A stretch of 8,679 nt of DNA from Clostridia bacterium (GCA_017620115.1 JAFZRB010000202.1:1-8679), one strand, 5' to 3'; shown: positions 1-6,736, counted from the first letter of the stretch. Made by a program: numbers and translations. The notes: a model not told the origin generated them from the letters alone.

Positions 1-141
1 CTGGCTCCGCTCATGTACGGCGCGTACGAACTGGATGCGCGCCTGCTCGGCTACATGGACGGCGTGCGCGTGGACGGCGATCCGGAAGATTTCCTGCGCG
101 CCTTCCCGAAGCGTCCGCGCGGCGTGTTCGAGCATTTCTGA
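1..141 (+). CDS. C-terminal end of an unidentified protein (partial)
   Basis: Frame 1 is open from the window edge to a TGA at 139-141 and gives 46 residues ending in RPRGVFEHF. The codon choice is GC-rich at third positions (CTG, GGC, GTG, GAC), like the neighbouring genes, so this is very probably the tail of a real gene that starts outside the window. The fragment contains MYGAYELDARLLGYMDG and a basic, proline-containing end. I do not recognise a family from so little sequence, and I see no membrane segment. It converges on the beta-helix gene, whose stop codon is 43 bases further on. No convincing hairpin plus T-run follows it. Confidence 0.7.
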   Translation: MAPLMYGAYELDARLLGYMDGVRVDGDPEDFLRAFPKRPRGVFEHF

Positions 142-184
142 CCGCGGGTTTACGGAAAGCGCGATTATTCGGACGTTCCGGCCG

Positions 185-1276
185 TTATCCGTGAAACGGC
201 TTCACGGCGAAGTGCGCCGCGCCGCAGACGGGGAACTTCGGCTCGCCCCAAGGCTGGTGCCAGACGACGCTGCCGTGCAGGCGGTTGCCCGGATCGTATA
301 CGCCGTAGCGCAGCTGCGATATAGCCGGGGGAATGCCCGCGCCCGTCTCCAGGTTGACCGAACCGACGATCACGTTGCATTCGCCTTCCTCGTGCCCGAA
401 GAGGCGGCCCCGGGTGGTCGAGAGGATGACGGTGTCGTGCTGCGCGACGATGTGGTTGATGACAGACAAATGAGAGCAGTCGTGGAAGGTGATGCCCTCT
501 TCGCAGTTGTGGATGTAGAGGTAATCGGCCACAAGGTGCTCGCCGCAGACGAAGCCGTAGCGGAACCCCTGCGCCGCCGTATTGGTGATCACCACGTCGT
601 CGTTCTGATCGCCGGACGTCATCAGCCCGACAGTGTGGCACGGATTGGGCTGCAGCTCCTTCTGAAGGATTGTGTCGCCGACGTTCTCGTTCAGACAGAA
701 CTGGCTGTCGCGGACGTTTACGCGTGAGACGTTCTGCAGGTTGACGGCGCTTTCGGTGGGGTACATCTTCTCCGTGTTCATCGCCACGCGGAATTCGAGG
801 TTGGCGATGGAGAACATGGTCGTGCTGAAATGCCCTTTGCAGGAATCGCCCTCCGGCGCGGCGAGGATGGCCCAGGGCCGCTCCGCCGGGTCGTGCACCT
901 CCGGGGCTTCCCAATCGGAAAAAAGGAAAGTGTTGATATGCCCCATGCTGCCGAACGTGGTGGGGGAAAAGCCGTGCTTCACGCTGTCCAGGGGCCTGAC
1001 CTGGTAGGAATACAGCAGCTTGCAGGGCATCTCGCCTTCCAGCATGATGTTGTGCTGCCCGGCCGGGATGACCAGCTGCGCGCGCACGGGCCGCCCGCCC
1101 GCGCTCTCGACGCCGGGCGAGGCGATGCGGTAGCCGTTTGGCGTGTAGGGGAATTGGATGCGGCCGCCGCCGCGCGAGGCGGCGTGGTCTATGGCGCGCT
1201 GTATGGCCGCGGTGTCGTCGGTCACGCCGTCGCCGCGCGCGCCGAATTCCATGATGTTGATGCCGAAACCGGACAT
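185..1276 (-). CDS. Right-handed beta-helix protein, pectate-lyase-3 / GH28-like superfamily
   Basis: This 363-residue protein opens with the hallmark of the pectate-lyase-3 / GH28-like superfamily: FGARGDGVTDDTAAIQ at residues 11-26, followed by a Gly-rich turn and a VxxPAG-type strand near 68-73. The rest is a run of short beta-strand and turn repeats with Asn/Asp/Gly corners (about 150-300), as in parallel beta-helices. Such proteins usually bind or cleave acidic or branched polysaccharides. I cannot see the GH28 polygalacturonase catalytic signature (NTD...DD...GHG), so enzymatic activity is not assigned. There is no signal peptide, so a cytoplasmic location is inferred. The ATG at 1274-1276 is chosen because AAGGAGGT (1283-1290) lies 6 bases upstream. 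It is divergent from the GH4 gene and may share its control. Confidence 0.85.
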   Translation of the reverse strand: MSGFGINIMEFGARGDGVTDDTAAIQRAIDHAASRGGGRIQFPYTPNGYRIASPGVESAGGRPVRAQLVIPAGQHNIMLEGEMPCKLLYSYQVRPLDSVKHGFSPTTFGSMGHINTFLFSDWEAPEVHDPAERPWAILAAPEGDSCKGHFSTTMFSIANLEFRVAMNTEKMYPTESAVNLQNVSRVNVRDSQFCLNENVGDTILQKELQPNPCHTVGLMTSGDQNDDVVITNTAAQGFRYGFVCGEHLVADYLYIHNCEEGITFHDCSHLSVINHIVAQHDTVILSTTRGRLFGHEEGECNVIVGSVNLETGAGIPPAISQLRYGVYDPGNRLHGSVVWHQPWGEPKFPVCGAAHFAVKPFHG

Positions 1277-1327
1277 TAGGATACCTCCTTCATTGTCAGA
1301 CGCTCATCCTATTGACTGATCGGCATT

Positions 1328-1357
1328 ATTATACCATGGATCCGCGCAAACTTCCAA
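1328..1357 (-). promoter_or_regulatory. Promoter of the beta-helix gene
   Basis: Read on the minus strand, a perfect TATAAT (1328-1333) is preceded by TGG, making an extended -10. A TTGGAA -35 (1352-1357, 4 of 6 consensus bases) lies 18 bases upstream. Transcription would start near 1321 and leave about 45 nt of 5' UTR before the ATG at 1276, which contains the AAGGAGGT site. The element is sequence-based; no start site is known. Confidence 0.65.
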
Positions 1358-1440
1358 TGCGTTTTTCATCAAAGACGCCATGATCGGATGAATAACTGTT
1401 CTCAAGCGGCAGAAATTGAGCGCCGTGTGAAAACCGGCCT

Positions 1441-1454
1441 CGAAACCGTTGACA
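1441..1454 (+). promoter_or_regulatory. Candidate CcpA (cre) or LacI-family operator
   Basis: The 14 bases CGAAACCGTTGACA match the classical Gram-positive cre consensus TGWNANCGNTNWCA at every defined position except the first T. The site lies between the two divergent promoters, roughly 70-80 bases upstream of the GH4 start site and about 120 upstream of the beta-helix start site. Catabolite control would make sense for sugar-hydrolase genes. Because the consensus is degenerate, one match may be chance. A sugar-specific LacI-family repressor is an equally good reading. Confidence 0.35.
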
Positions 1455-1485
1455 GCGCGCTGAAAAGAAAATCAGAAGCGCAGGG

Positions 1486-1514
1486 GTGCAAATCGCGGGA
1501 AAGTGTGCTATAAT
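1486..1514 (+). promoter_or_regulatory. Promoter of the GH4 glycosidase gene
   Basis: A perfect TATAAT (1509-1514) carries the extended -10 TG one base upstream (TGC-TATAAT). The -35 at the usual 17-base spacing is weak (GTGCAA, 1486-1491), as is common with extended -10 promoters. The predicted start near 1521 gives a leader of roughly 90 nt before the ATG at 1614. No strong hairpin was seen in that leader. Confidence 0.65.
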
Positions 1515-1613
1515 GCATTTGAGGAGAAAGGCGGAGAAGCGCGACCAAACGAGTGGTTCCTGGAAAAGAACTTTAACAACGACGACTCAATCATGCAAGG
1601 AGGAGAGAATTAC

Positions 1614-2945
1614 ATGGCAAAAAAGATCGCATTCATCGGCGCGGGCAGCTTCGGCTTTACGCGCAAGCTGGTCAACGACCTGCTCACCTTCCCAGCCTTT
1701 GCCGACGCGACCATCGCCCTCATGGACATCAACGCCGAGCGGCTTGACTACATCCGGCGGGCTGTGGAGCGCATCGTGGCCGAGGGCAAGTATCCGGCCA
1801 AGGTCGTGGCGACGCTGGATCGAAAGGAAGCGCTCATGGGCGCCGACGGCGTGGTGACCACCATCCTGCATGGCGAAGTGGATGTGTGGCAGCACGACAT
1901 CCTGATCCCGAAGAAGTACGGCGTGGACACCAACGTGGGCGACACGCGTGGCCCGTCCGGCATTTTCCGTTTCCTGCGCACGATCAACCCGATCCTGGAT
2001 ATCGCCGCGGACATCGACCGCTACTGCCCGAAGGCCGTGTATCTCAATTATACCAACCCGATGGCCATGCTGTGCCGCACCGTGCAGGGAAAATTCCCCG
2101 AGATGGTGTGCAGCGGCCTGTGCCACAGCGTGCAGGGCACGGCGATGATGCTGGCCCGCTGGATCGGCGCGAAGGACGAGGACATCACCTACACCTGCAT
2201 GGGCATCAACCATCAGGCTTTCTACACCGACTTCCTGTGGAAGGGCGAAGACGCCTATCCGCTGATCCGCAAGGCCATCACCGAGCGGCCCGAGGTGTAC
2301 AACGAAGAGCAGGTGCGCAATGAAATGTTCCTGGCGCTGGGCTATTATGTGACGGAATCCTCCGGCCACAACAGCGAATACAACGCCTGGTTCCGCAAGC
2401 GCCCCGATCTCATCGAGAAATACTGCACGCACGGCACCGGCTGGAACCCGGGCGAGTACGCCTATATCCTGAACGAGTACCGCAAGCGCGAGAGCACCTG
2501 GAAAGGCGAGATGGACAAGTGGTTCGAGGAACCGCTCAAGCTGGAGCGCGGCCTGGAATACGCGGCATACATCTTCAACGCCATTTTCGGCGACGGCGAG
2601 ATGTTCAAATTCAACGGCAACGTGCGCAACATGGGCCTCATCGACAACCTGCCCTACGGCTGCTGCGTGGAGGTGCCCGTGCTGGCTTCGCGCCGCGGGC
2701 TCGAGCCCATCGCGGTGGGCAAGATGCCGCCGCAGCTGGCGCTGCTCTCGGGCACGTCGGCGCAGATCGAAGAGATGGCGGTGGAGGGCTCCCTGGCCGG
2801 CGATAAGGAAATGATCTACCAGGCCATCTGCTACGATCCGCTGACCGCCGCCGTATGCTCGCTGAGGGAGATTCGCGACATGGTGAACGAAATGTTTGAA
2901 CAGAACAAGGACTGGCTGCCCCAGTTCAAGGGCGGCAAGCTCTGA
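1614..2945 (+). CDS. GH4 family glycosidase, probable alpha-galactosidase
   Basis: This 443-residue protein has the usual length and fold signature of glycoside hydrolase family 4, whose members hydrolyse glycosides by an NAD- and Mn-dependent redox/elimination mechanism in the cytoplasm. Visible landmarks are the Rossmann start FIGAGSFGFTRKLV (7-20), MDIN (37-40), NYTNPM (145-150), the metal-site motif CHSV (170-173, Cys170) and GINH (197-200, His200). In this family, CHSV is associated with alpha-galactosidases, CHEV with alpha-glucosidases and CHG with uronidases. A melibiose/raffinose-type alpha-galactosidase is therefore the best call, and a related alpha-glycosidase cannot be excluded. 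The start is the ATG at 1614 because AAGGAGGAG (1597-1605) lies 8 bases upstream. The longer in-frame GTG at 1503 overlaps the -10 element. The gene is monocistronic and followed by hairpins. Confidence 0.93.
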   Translation: MAKKIAFIGAGSFGFTRKLVNDLLTFPAFADATIALMDINAERLDYIRRAVERIVAEGKYPAKVVATLDRKEALMGADGVVTTILHGEVDVWQHDILIPKKYGVDTNVGDTRGPSGIFRFLRTINPILDIAADIDRYCPKAVYLNYTNPMAMLCRTVQGKFPEMVCSGLCHSVQGTAMMLARWIGAKDEDITYTCMGINHQAFYTDFLWKGEDAYPLIRKAITERPEVYNEEQVRNEMFLALGYYVTESSGHNSEYNAWFRKRPDLIEKYCTHGTGWNPGEYAYILNEYRKRESTWKGEMDKWFEEPLKLERGLEYAAYIFNAIFGDGEMFKFNGNVRNMGLIDNLPYGCCVEVPVLASRRGLEPIAVGKMPPQLALLSGTSAQIEEMAVEGSLAGDKEMIYQAICYDPLTAAVCSLREIRDMVNEMFEQNKDWLPQFKGGKL

Positions 2946-2953
2946 CGCGCGCG

Positions 2954-2975
2954 CCGCCGCCATCCAGGGCGGCGG
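2954..2975 (+). terminator. GC-only hairpin after the GH4 gene
   Basis: CCGCCGCC (2954-2961) and GGCGGCGG (2968-2975) form an 8-bp perfect stem with a 6-base loop, 9 bases after the GH4 stop. Only a short GTTCT follows, so it is a weak intrinsic terminator at best. It may act together with the larger hairpin at 2994-3024. Confidence 0.35.
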
Positions 2976-2985
2976 GTTCTGCCTG

Positions 2986-3027
2986 AAAAAACGGCGGCCC
3001 TGTTCATCTTCTGAACGGGGCCGCTTT
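2986..3027. terminator. Bidirectional intrinsic terminator between GH4 and GH92 genes
   Basis: GCGGCCCTGTTCA (2994-3006) pairs with TGAACGGGGCCGC (3012-3024) over 13 bp with one G-U pair and a 5-base loop. For the minus-strand GH92 gene the stem is followed by CG and then six T (2991-2986), a textbook terminator. For the plus-strand GH4 gene only TTT (3025-3027) follows, so it is weaker in that direction. Its place between two convergent stop codons supports the call. Confidence 0.85.
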
Positions 3028-3033
3028 GTCGAT

Positions 3034-5112
3034 TCAATCGGCCGCCCAGCTTTTGTTCGGACGCTCGCCCATCCTCAGGGTCAGCGTCGAGCCGGACAGG
3101 ATGTCTTCGTGGCTCAGGAAGGCGCTGTCATAGGGTTTCCCGTTCATCTCGGCGGACTGGATGTATTTCGCCCTGTGCGAATTGTTTTCCGCGCGGATGG
3201 CGAAGGTTTTGCCGCCCGGCAGGTGAATGAGAGTCTCGTCGAAAATCGGGCTGCCGATGTCGTACAGGGGTTTTCCGGGACACACGGGGTAGAAGCCCAT
3301 CGCCGCGAACACATACCAGGCGCACATCGCGCCGCCGTCCTCGTCGCCGCAGATGCCCAGCGGCGTGTCGTCGAACCAGGTGTTCATGATCTCGCGCAGC
3401 CTGCGCTGGGTCTTCCACGGCTGCCCGGTGTGGTTGTAGAGATAGGGGATGTGAAAGCTGGGCTCGTTGCCCATGCAGAACTGGCCGATGAGCCCGGTGG
3501 AATCCGGGAACTGGCCGAGAAAGGCATATTTGCTGGTGCCGTACTGTTCGACGAACATCCTGTCCAGATACGCCTCAAGGCTCTTCCTGCCGCCCATCAG
3601 GCCAGCCAGGCCGTCGATGTCATGCTGCACGTGCAGCGTGTAGGTCCAGCTGTTGCACTCCGCGAAATAGGCGCGGCCGCCCTGCCCGCCGCTCAGCTTC
3701 GGGTCGAAGCCCGGAACCCAGTCGCCGCTTACCAGCCTGGGCGACATGAACCCGGTCTCCTTATTGAACACATTGCGGTAGTTCAGCGCGCGATGGGCGT
3801 ATTTCTCCGCTTCCGGTTTGCCGAGCGCCCTGCCGAACTGCGCGAGACACCATTCGTCGTAGCAGGTTTCCAGCGTCACCGTGACGCACTGGCGCCGCTC
3901 GAAGGGATGAGCCTGCGCGATCCGCTCGGTTTCGCCCTCGGGCAGCGCCGGGAAAAACCCGTTTTTGAAATAGCACTCGTCAAACTCGTTGACGGGCCCT
4001 GCCGCCCAGGGAAGCTTGGTCACGTTTTCCTCGTTGTCGACCATGGCTTCCCAGGCCAGGTTTTCATCGAAGCCTCGGTAGCCCTTCATGTACGCGTCCA
4101 CGATCATGGCCGTGGAATGCTTGCCCACCATGACGGCGCGGCTGCCCATCAGGTGCGGGAAGGTGGGCATGTGGCCGCACTGCCCGTACATGCGCAGGTA
4201 TGAGCTGATGATGTCCATCTGCCGATCCGGCTCCAGCATCAGCTGAAGGGGATGCGCGCCGCGATAGGTGTCCCAGACGCCGTCGTTCACGTAGAAGTCG
4301 CGTTCATCCGCATGCACCTTTTTGTCGAACCCGCTGTAATAGCGGCCGTACTCGCTGATGTTGATCATGCGCTGGAACACGCGGTAGAGTGAGGTATAGA
4401 AAATGCGCTTCTCCCTGTCGGTTCCGCCTTTTACCTCGATGCGGCCGAGCGCCCTATCCCAGATGTCCCGCGCGCGGCGCGCGGCCTGGTCGAAGGTCAG
4501 CGCGTCCGTCTCGCGATGCAGATTGTCCTCGGCCTGATCCGCGTCGATGTAGGAGAATCCGGCTTTCACCTCGATCACGCTGCCCGGGGAAAAGGACATG
4601 ACGAGCGCGTTCCCATCACGGACGCACGTATCCGGCGAAAGGGACAGGATGGCCGCGAAGCTGCAGGGGACCTCCATGACCGTCTCCTCGCCCTTTATGA
4701 CGCCGTTTTCAAAGCTCAGTCGGCCTTCGCCATGCAGGCTGACGCGCAGCCACGCTGCGCTCCCGGCCGGACAGGTGAAGCGGTAGAGGGCGCAGCGTTC
4801 AGTAACTGTGTACTCGGCCCGGATGCCGCTGTCCTCGAGCAGGACTTCGCCGCGGTAGCACCGCACGTCCTCGAAGTCGTGATCGTAGGACGACGCGAAA
4901 CGGGGCTCGTCGCCCACGTCCGGCATGACGCTTCCCCTGTTCATCGGGAAGCCGTAAATGACCGGCGCGAGATAATGATCGCCTATCGCTTCATCCAGGA
5001 TCGGCCGGATCTGCGCCATGCAGTGCGGCAGGTGGACGAGAGGCTGCGTGGCCTTCAGGAGATGGCCGATGGAGCCGATGTAGGGATCGACCCAGTCTGA
5101 ATAATGAATCAT
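3034..5112 (-). CDS. GH92 family glycosidase (alpha-mannosidase family), no signal peptide
   Basis: This 692-residue protein carries the conserved landmarks of glycoside hydrolase family 92, Ca-dependent inverting exo-alpha-mannosidases. They are VDPYIGS at the N terminus (8-14), NDGVWDTYR (276-284), AECNSWTYT (484-492), GNEPSFHIPYLYN (548-560) with GQPWKTQRR (563-571), and GDEDGGAMCAWYVFAAMGFYP (589-609), which holds the acidic pair Asp590/Asp592. The N-terminal beta-sandwich (about 1-200) and the following helical barrel are both complete. Many Bacteroides members are exported and over 700 residues; this one starts directly at the sandwich with no signal peptide, so it should act in the cytoplasm on imported mannosides. 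Linkage specificity cannot be read here. The ATG at 5110-5112 has only a weak GAGGG upstream. It follows the MFS gene by 92 bases on the same strand and ends at a strong terminator. Confidence 0.93.
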   Translation of the reverse strand: MIHYSDWVDPYIGSIGHLLKATQPLVHLPHCMAQIRPILDEAIGDHYLAPVIYGFPMNRGSVMPDVGDEPRFASSYDHDFEDVRCYRGEVLLEDSGIRAEYTVTERCALYRFTCPAGSAAWLRVSLHGEGRLSFENGVIKGEETVMEVPCSFAAILSLSPDTCVRDGNALVMSFSPGSVIEVKAGFSYIDADQAEDNLHRETDALTFDQAARRARDIWDRALGRIEVKGGTDREKRIFYTSLYRVFQRMINISEYGRYYSGFDKKVHADERDFYVNDGVWDTYRGAHPLQLMLEPDRQMDIISSYLRMYGQCGHMPTFPHLMGSRAVMVGKHSTAMIVDAYMKGYRGFDENLAWEAMVDNEENVTKLPWAAGPVNEFDECYFKNGFFPALPEGETERIAQAHPFERRQCVTVTLETCYDEWCLAQFGRALGKPEAEKYAHRALNYRNVFNKETGFMSPRLVSGDWVPGFDPKLSGGQGGRAYFAECNSWTYTLHVQHDIDGLAGLMGGRKSLEAYLDRMFVEQYGTSKYAFLGQFPDSTGLIGQFCMGNEPSFHIPYLYNHTGQPWKTQRRLREIMNTWFDDTPLGICGDEDGGAMCAWYVFAAMGFYPVCPGKPLYDIGSPIFDETLIHLPGGKTFAIRAENNSHRAKYIQSAEMNGKPYDSAFLSHEDILSGSTLTLRMGERPNKSWAAD

Positions 5113-5146
5113 AACATCCCTCGCGTAACAGAGTAGTGGTTGATAA

Positions 5147-5164
5147 AGCTCCTCTTCGGGAGCT
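5147..5164 (-). other. Small hairpin between the MFS and GH92 genes
   Basis: AGCTCC (5147-5152) and GGAGCT (5159-5164) form a 6-bp perfect stem with a 6-base loop in the 92-base gap. Read on the minus strand it is followed by only TTATC, so it is not a good terminator. It could reduce read-through from the MFS gene or stabilise an mRNA end. I found no convincing promoter for the GH92 gene in this gap, so co-transcription with the MFS gene is possible. Confidence 0.3.
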
Positions 5165-5204
5165 GCCCGGCGGAGGCCGCGAAACGGCGCAGAAAACCAG
5201 GATC

Positions 5205-6500
5205 CTATCCGTCAAGCTCTTCGTAAACGGGTTTTCTCAGTCGAGTAAGGCTGACGGCCATGCCGAGAATTCCCACGAGAAACAGCATGACAGCCATTCC
5301 CGAACCGTTTCCCTGCCCGAAAACCCGGGCCAGCAGCGCTTGCAGGGGCGAAGTTCCCTTCATGAACGGCTCGAAGACGTGATCCGCCAGCAGGCCGCCC
5401 ATGAGCAGACCCAGGGGAATCGTGCAGTTTTGCAGCGTGTCCTTCGCGGAAAAGACGCGCCCCTGCATCCCGATCGGCACGTGTTCCCGCATGACAGTCG
5501 TCCAGTTGGCGTTCATCACCGCCGCCGTCAGGTAAGAGCCAAAGGCGGCCGCGCACCAGATCCATGGCGACAGCGTCAGGCTCTGCGCGATATTGCCGGA
5601 AAACACGATGGCGCAGGTCACAAAGACCAGCTTCGCTTTTTTCCGCACAGGCTTCATCGAAGCGGCGGCGAGGCTCCCAGCGAGCAGGCCCAACGCCACG
5701 GCGCTCTGAACCATCCCCAGCACCCGCTGGTTGTTGCCGGTCCTCGCGAGAATGAAGGGGGAGATCATGCCGTCGTTGCCGAGCTTGGCCAGGAAGTTGA
5801 CGACGGCCAGGAACAGGGCCATGCGCAAAATGGCCGGGTGATCCCGCAGATAGCGGATTCCGCTCAGGCAGCTCTGCGCGAACGGCTCCCTGCTTTCCTC
5901 CCGCGCATGTTCCGCTTCCGGGAGCCTGATGAAGAAGAGGAGAACGAAAACCGCGACGGAAAAGCTGGCCATGTCGCAGATCAGCACGGCCTTCATGCCG
6001 CCGAAGGCCAGCAGGACGCTGCCCAGAGCGGGGGCCAGTATGGAGACGGCCGCGCCGGAAAAACCCTGCAGTCCGCCGGCTCTCGTATAATGCTCTTTGG
6101 GCACCAGCAGGCTGGTCGCCACGAAGGAAGCCGGAACCTGAAAGGCGTTCATGAAGCTGAGCAGAACGTTGATGACGTATATATGCCATATCCTGAGGGC
6201 GGACAGGGCATACAGCACAAACACGGTCGCCGTTCCACAGGCGGCCGCGCAATCCGTCAGCAGCATGACGCGCTTTTTATCCCAGCGATCCGCCAGAGTT
6301 CCCGCGATAAAGCGGAAAAGAATGGTCGGCAGGAAAGAGCATATCGTCAAGAGCGTTATGCTGGAAGCGGTTCCCTTCTGTCCGTATATCCAGACGACGA
6401 GCGCGTAGTCGGTCATGGCCGTACCCAATTCGGACACGGTCTGCGAGCCCCACAGGAGCAGAAAGCTCCGGAGTTCTTTAAAAACAGATGCTTTTTTCAT
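5205..6500 (-). CDS. MFS efflux transporter, DHA3 (MefA-like) family
   Basis: This 431-residue membrane protein has the length and pattern of DHA3 drug/proton antiporters: about twelve hydrophobic segments split by a polar stretch near 195-225. Motif A between segments 2 and 3 reads GTLADRWDKKRVMLLTD (67-83). The family-typical QVPASFVATSLLVPKE (121-136) and GMQGRVFSAKDTL (344-356) are also present. Known relatives export macrolides and other drugs, but the substrate here cannot be read from sequence. The ATG at 6498-6500 has AAGGAG 7 bases upstream. That site sits inside an 11-position inverted repeat (6501-6511 with 6540-6550), so translation is probably controlled by RNA structure; see the leader ORF and attenuator entries. 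The gene lies upstream of the GH92 gene on the same strand, with no obvious functional link. Confidence 0.92.
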   Translation of the reverse strand: MKKASVFKELRSFLLLWGSQTVSELGTAMTDYALVVWIYGQKGTASSITLLTICSFLPTILFRFIAGTLADRWDKKRVMLLTDCAAACGTATVFVLYALSALRIWHIYVINVLLSFMNAFQVPASFVATSLLVPKEHYTRAGGLQGFSGAAVSILAPALGSVLLAFGGMKAVLICDMASFSVAVFVLLFFIRLPEAEHAREESREPFAQSCLSGIRYLRDHPAILRMALFLAVVNFLAKLGNDGMISPFILARTGNNQRVLGMVQSAVALGLLAGSLAAASMKPVRKKAKLVFVTCAIVFSGNIAQSLTLSPWIWCAAAFGSYLTAAVMNANWTTVMREHVPIGMQGRVFSAKDTLQNCTIPLGLLMGGLLADHVFEPFMKGTSPLQALLARVFGQGNGSGMAVMLFLVGILGMAVSLTRLRKPVYEELDG

Positions 6501-6636
6501 GGCTTTGCTCCTTGCATATTCGTAATAGTATCTGCAGGCGGCGCAAAGCCCGATTCGGACGATAGAGCTCCCGGTCGTTCGGGAGAGATCGCTCCGCGCG
6601 GGTATCGCCCCGGATCAGGCCTCGCGCGGAGCAAAG
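6501..6636 (-). promoter_or_regulatory. Candidate ermC-type translational attenuator of the MFS gene
   Basis: In transcript order the leader holds four segments. Segment 1 (6636-6623) is CTTTGCTCCGCGCG, segment 2 (6600-6591) is CGCGCGGAGC, segment 3 (6550-6540) is GGCTTTGCGCC and segment 4 (6511-6501) is GGAGCAAAGCC, which contains the pump's Shine-Dalgarno. Pairs 1:2 make 10 perfect bp. Pairs 3:4 make 10 of 11 bp and hide the GGAG. Pairs 2:3 make 9 bp including two G-U and would release segment 4. Segment 1 is also perfectly complementary to segment 4 over 9 bases (CTTTGCTCC with GGAGCAAAG). Segment 1 lies in codons 14-19 of the leader ORF, so a stalled ribosome could switch the fold. A further 6-bp hairpin (6568-6573 with 6580-6585) sits between segments 2 and 3. 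Confidence 0.6.
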
Positions 6637-6677
6637 ACATCTGCGGACAGAGGCAGATAGGGCCATGCCTGTGTCAC
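6615..6677 (-). CDS. Leader peptide upstream of the MFS pump (20 aa, GTG start)
   Basis: A GTG at 6675-6677 starts a 20-codon ORF ending in TGA at 6615-6617. The peptide begins MTQAWPYLPL and ends SADVFAPREA. Its start is supported by an almost ideal Shine-Dalgarno, GGGAGGTGATC (6682-6692), with 9 bases between GGAGG and GTG. This is stronger than the site of the pump itself. The last codons (Phe15-Glu19) are also the first arm of the 10-bp hairpin with 6591-6600, and the stop codon lies in that hairpin's loop. Such a layout fits a regulatory leader rather than a functional protein. The peptide does not resemble the stalling leaders I know (for example the IFVI or RLR types), so any inducer is unknown. 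Confidence 0.6.
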   Translation of the reverse strand: MTQAWPYLPLSADVFAPREA

Positions 6678-6704
6678 CTGCGATCACCTCCCTGTCGGCC
6701 GTCA

Positions 6705-6736
6705 TTTTCAGCGCGCAAGGCTCCGGACACTGAAAA
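6705..6736 (-). other. 5' stem-loop of the MFS leader RNA
   Basis: TTTTCAG (6705-6711) and CTGAAAA (6730-6736) form a 7-bp perfect stem around an 18-base GC-rich loop. In the MFS transcript it would lie close to the 5' end, shortly before the leader ORF's ribosome binding site. A role in RNA stability or in spacing the leader ORF is possible. No T-run follows in either direction that would make it a terminator. Confidence 0.35.

Noticed and set aside
189..207. Hairpin CCGTGAA-N5-TTCACGG as a terminator
   Set aside because: It lies mostly inside the end of the beta-helix coding sequence and no T-run follows in either direction.
185..1276. Calling the beta-helix protein a polygalacturonase (GH28)
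   Set aside because: The fold motif is present, but the NTD, DD and GHG catalytic motifs of GH28 could not be found, so only superfamily membership is claimed.
1449..1454. TTGACA as a -35 element
   Set aside because: It is a perfect -35 hexamer, but no -10-like sequence lies 15-19 bases downstream. The TATAAT is 54 bases away.
1503..1613. N-terminal extension of the GH4 protein from GTG 1503
   Set aside because: The GTG overlaps the -10 promoter element, so it would not be in the mRNA. The ATG at 1614 has an ideal ribosome binding site and starts exactly at the family's N terminus.
1587..2963. 458-codon open frame antisense to the GH4 gene
   Set aside because: It mirrors the GC-rich codon positions of a well-supported GH4 enzyme. 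Its composition is His/Ala/Arg/Val-rich with no domain, and it has no ribosome binding site of its own.
2896..4203. 435-codon open frame antisense to the GH92 gene
   Set aside because: It overlaps a complete GH92 enzyme, crosses the terminator region, and shows no recognisable domain or credible start.
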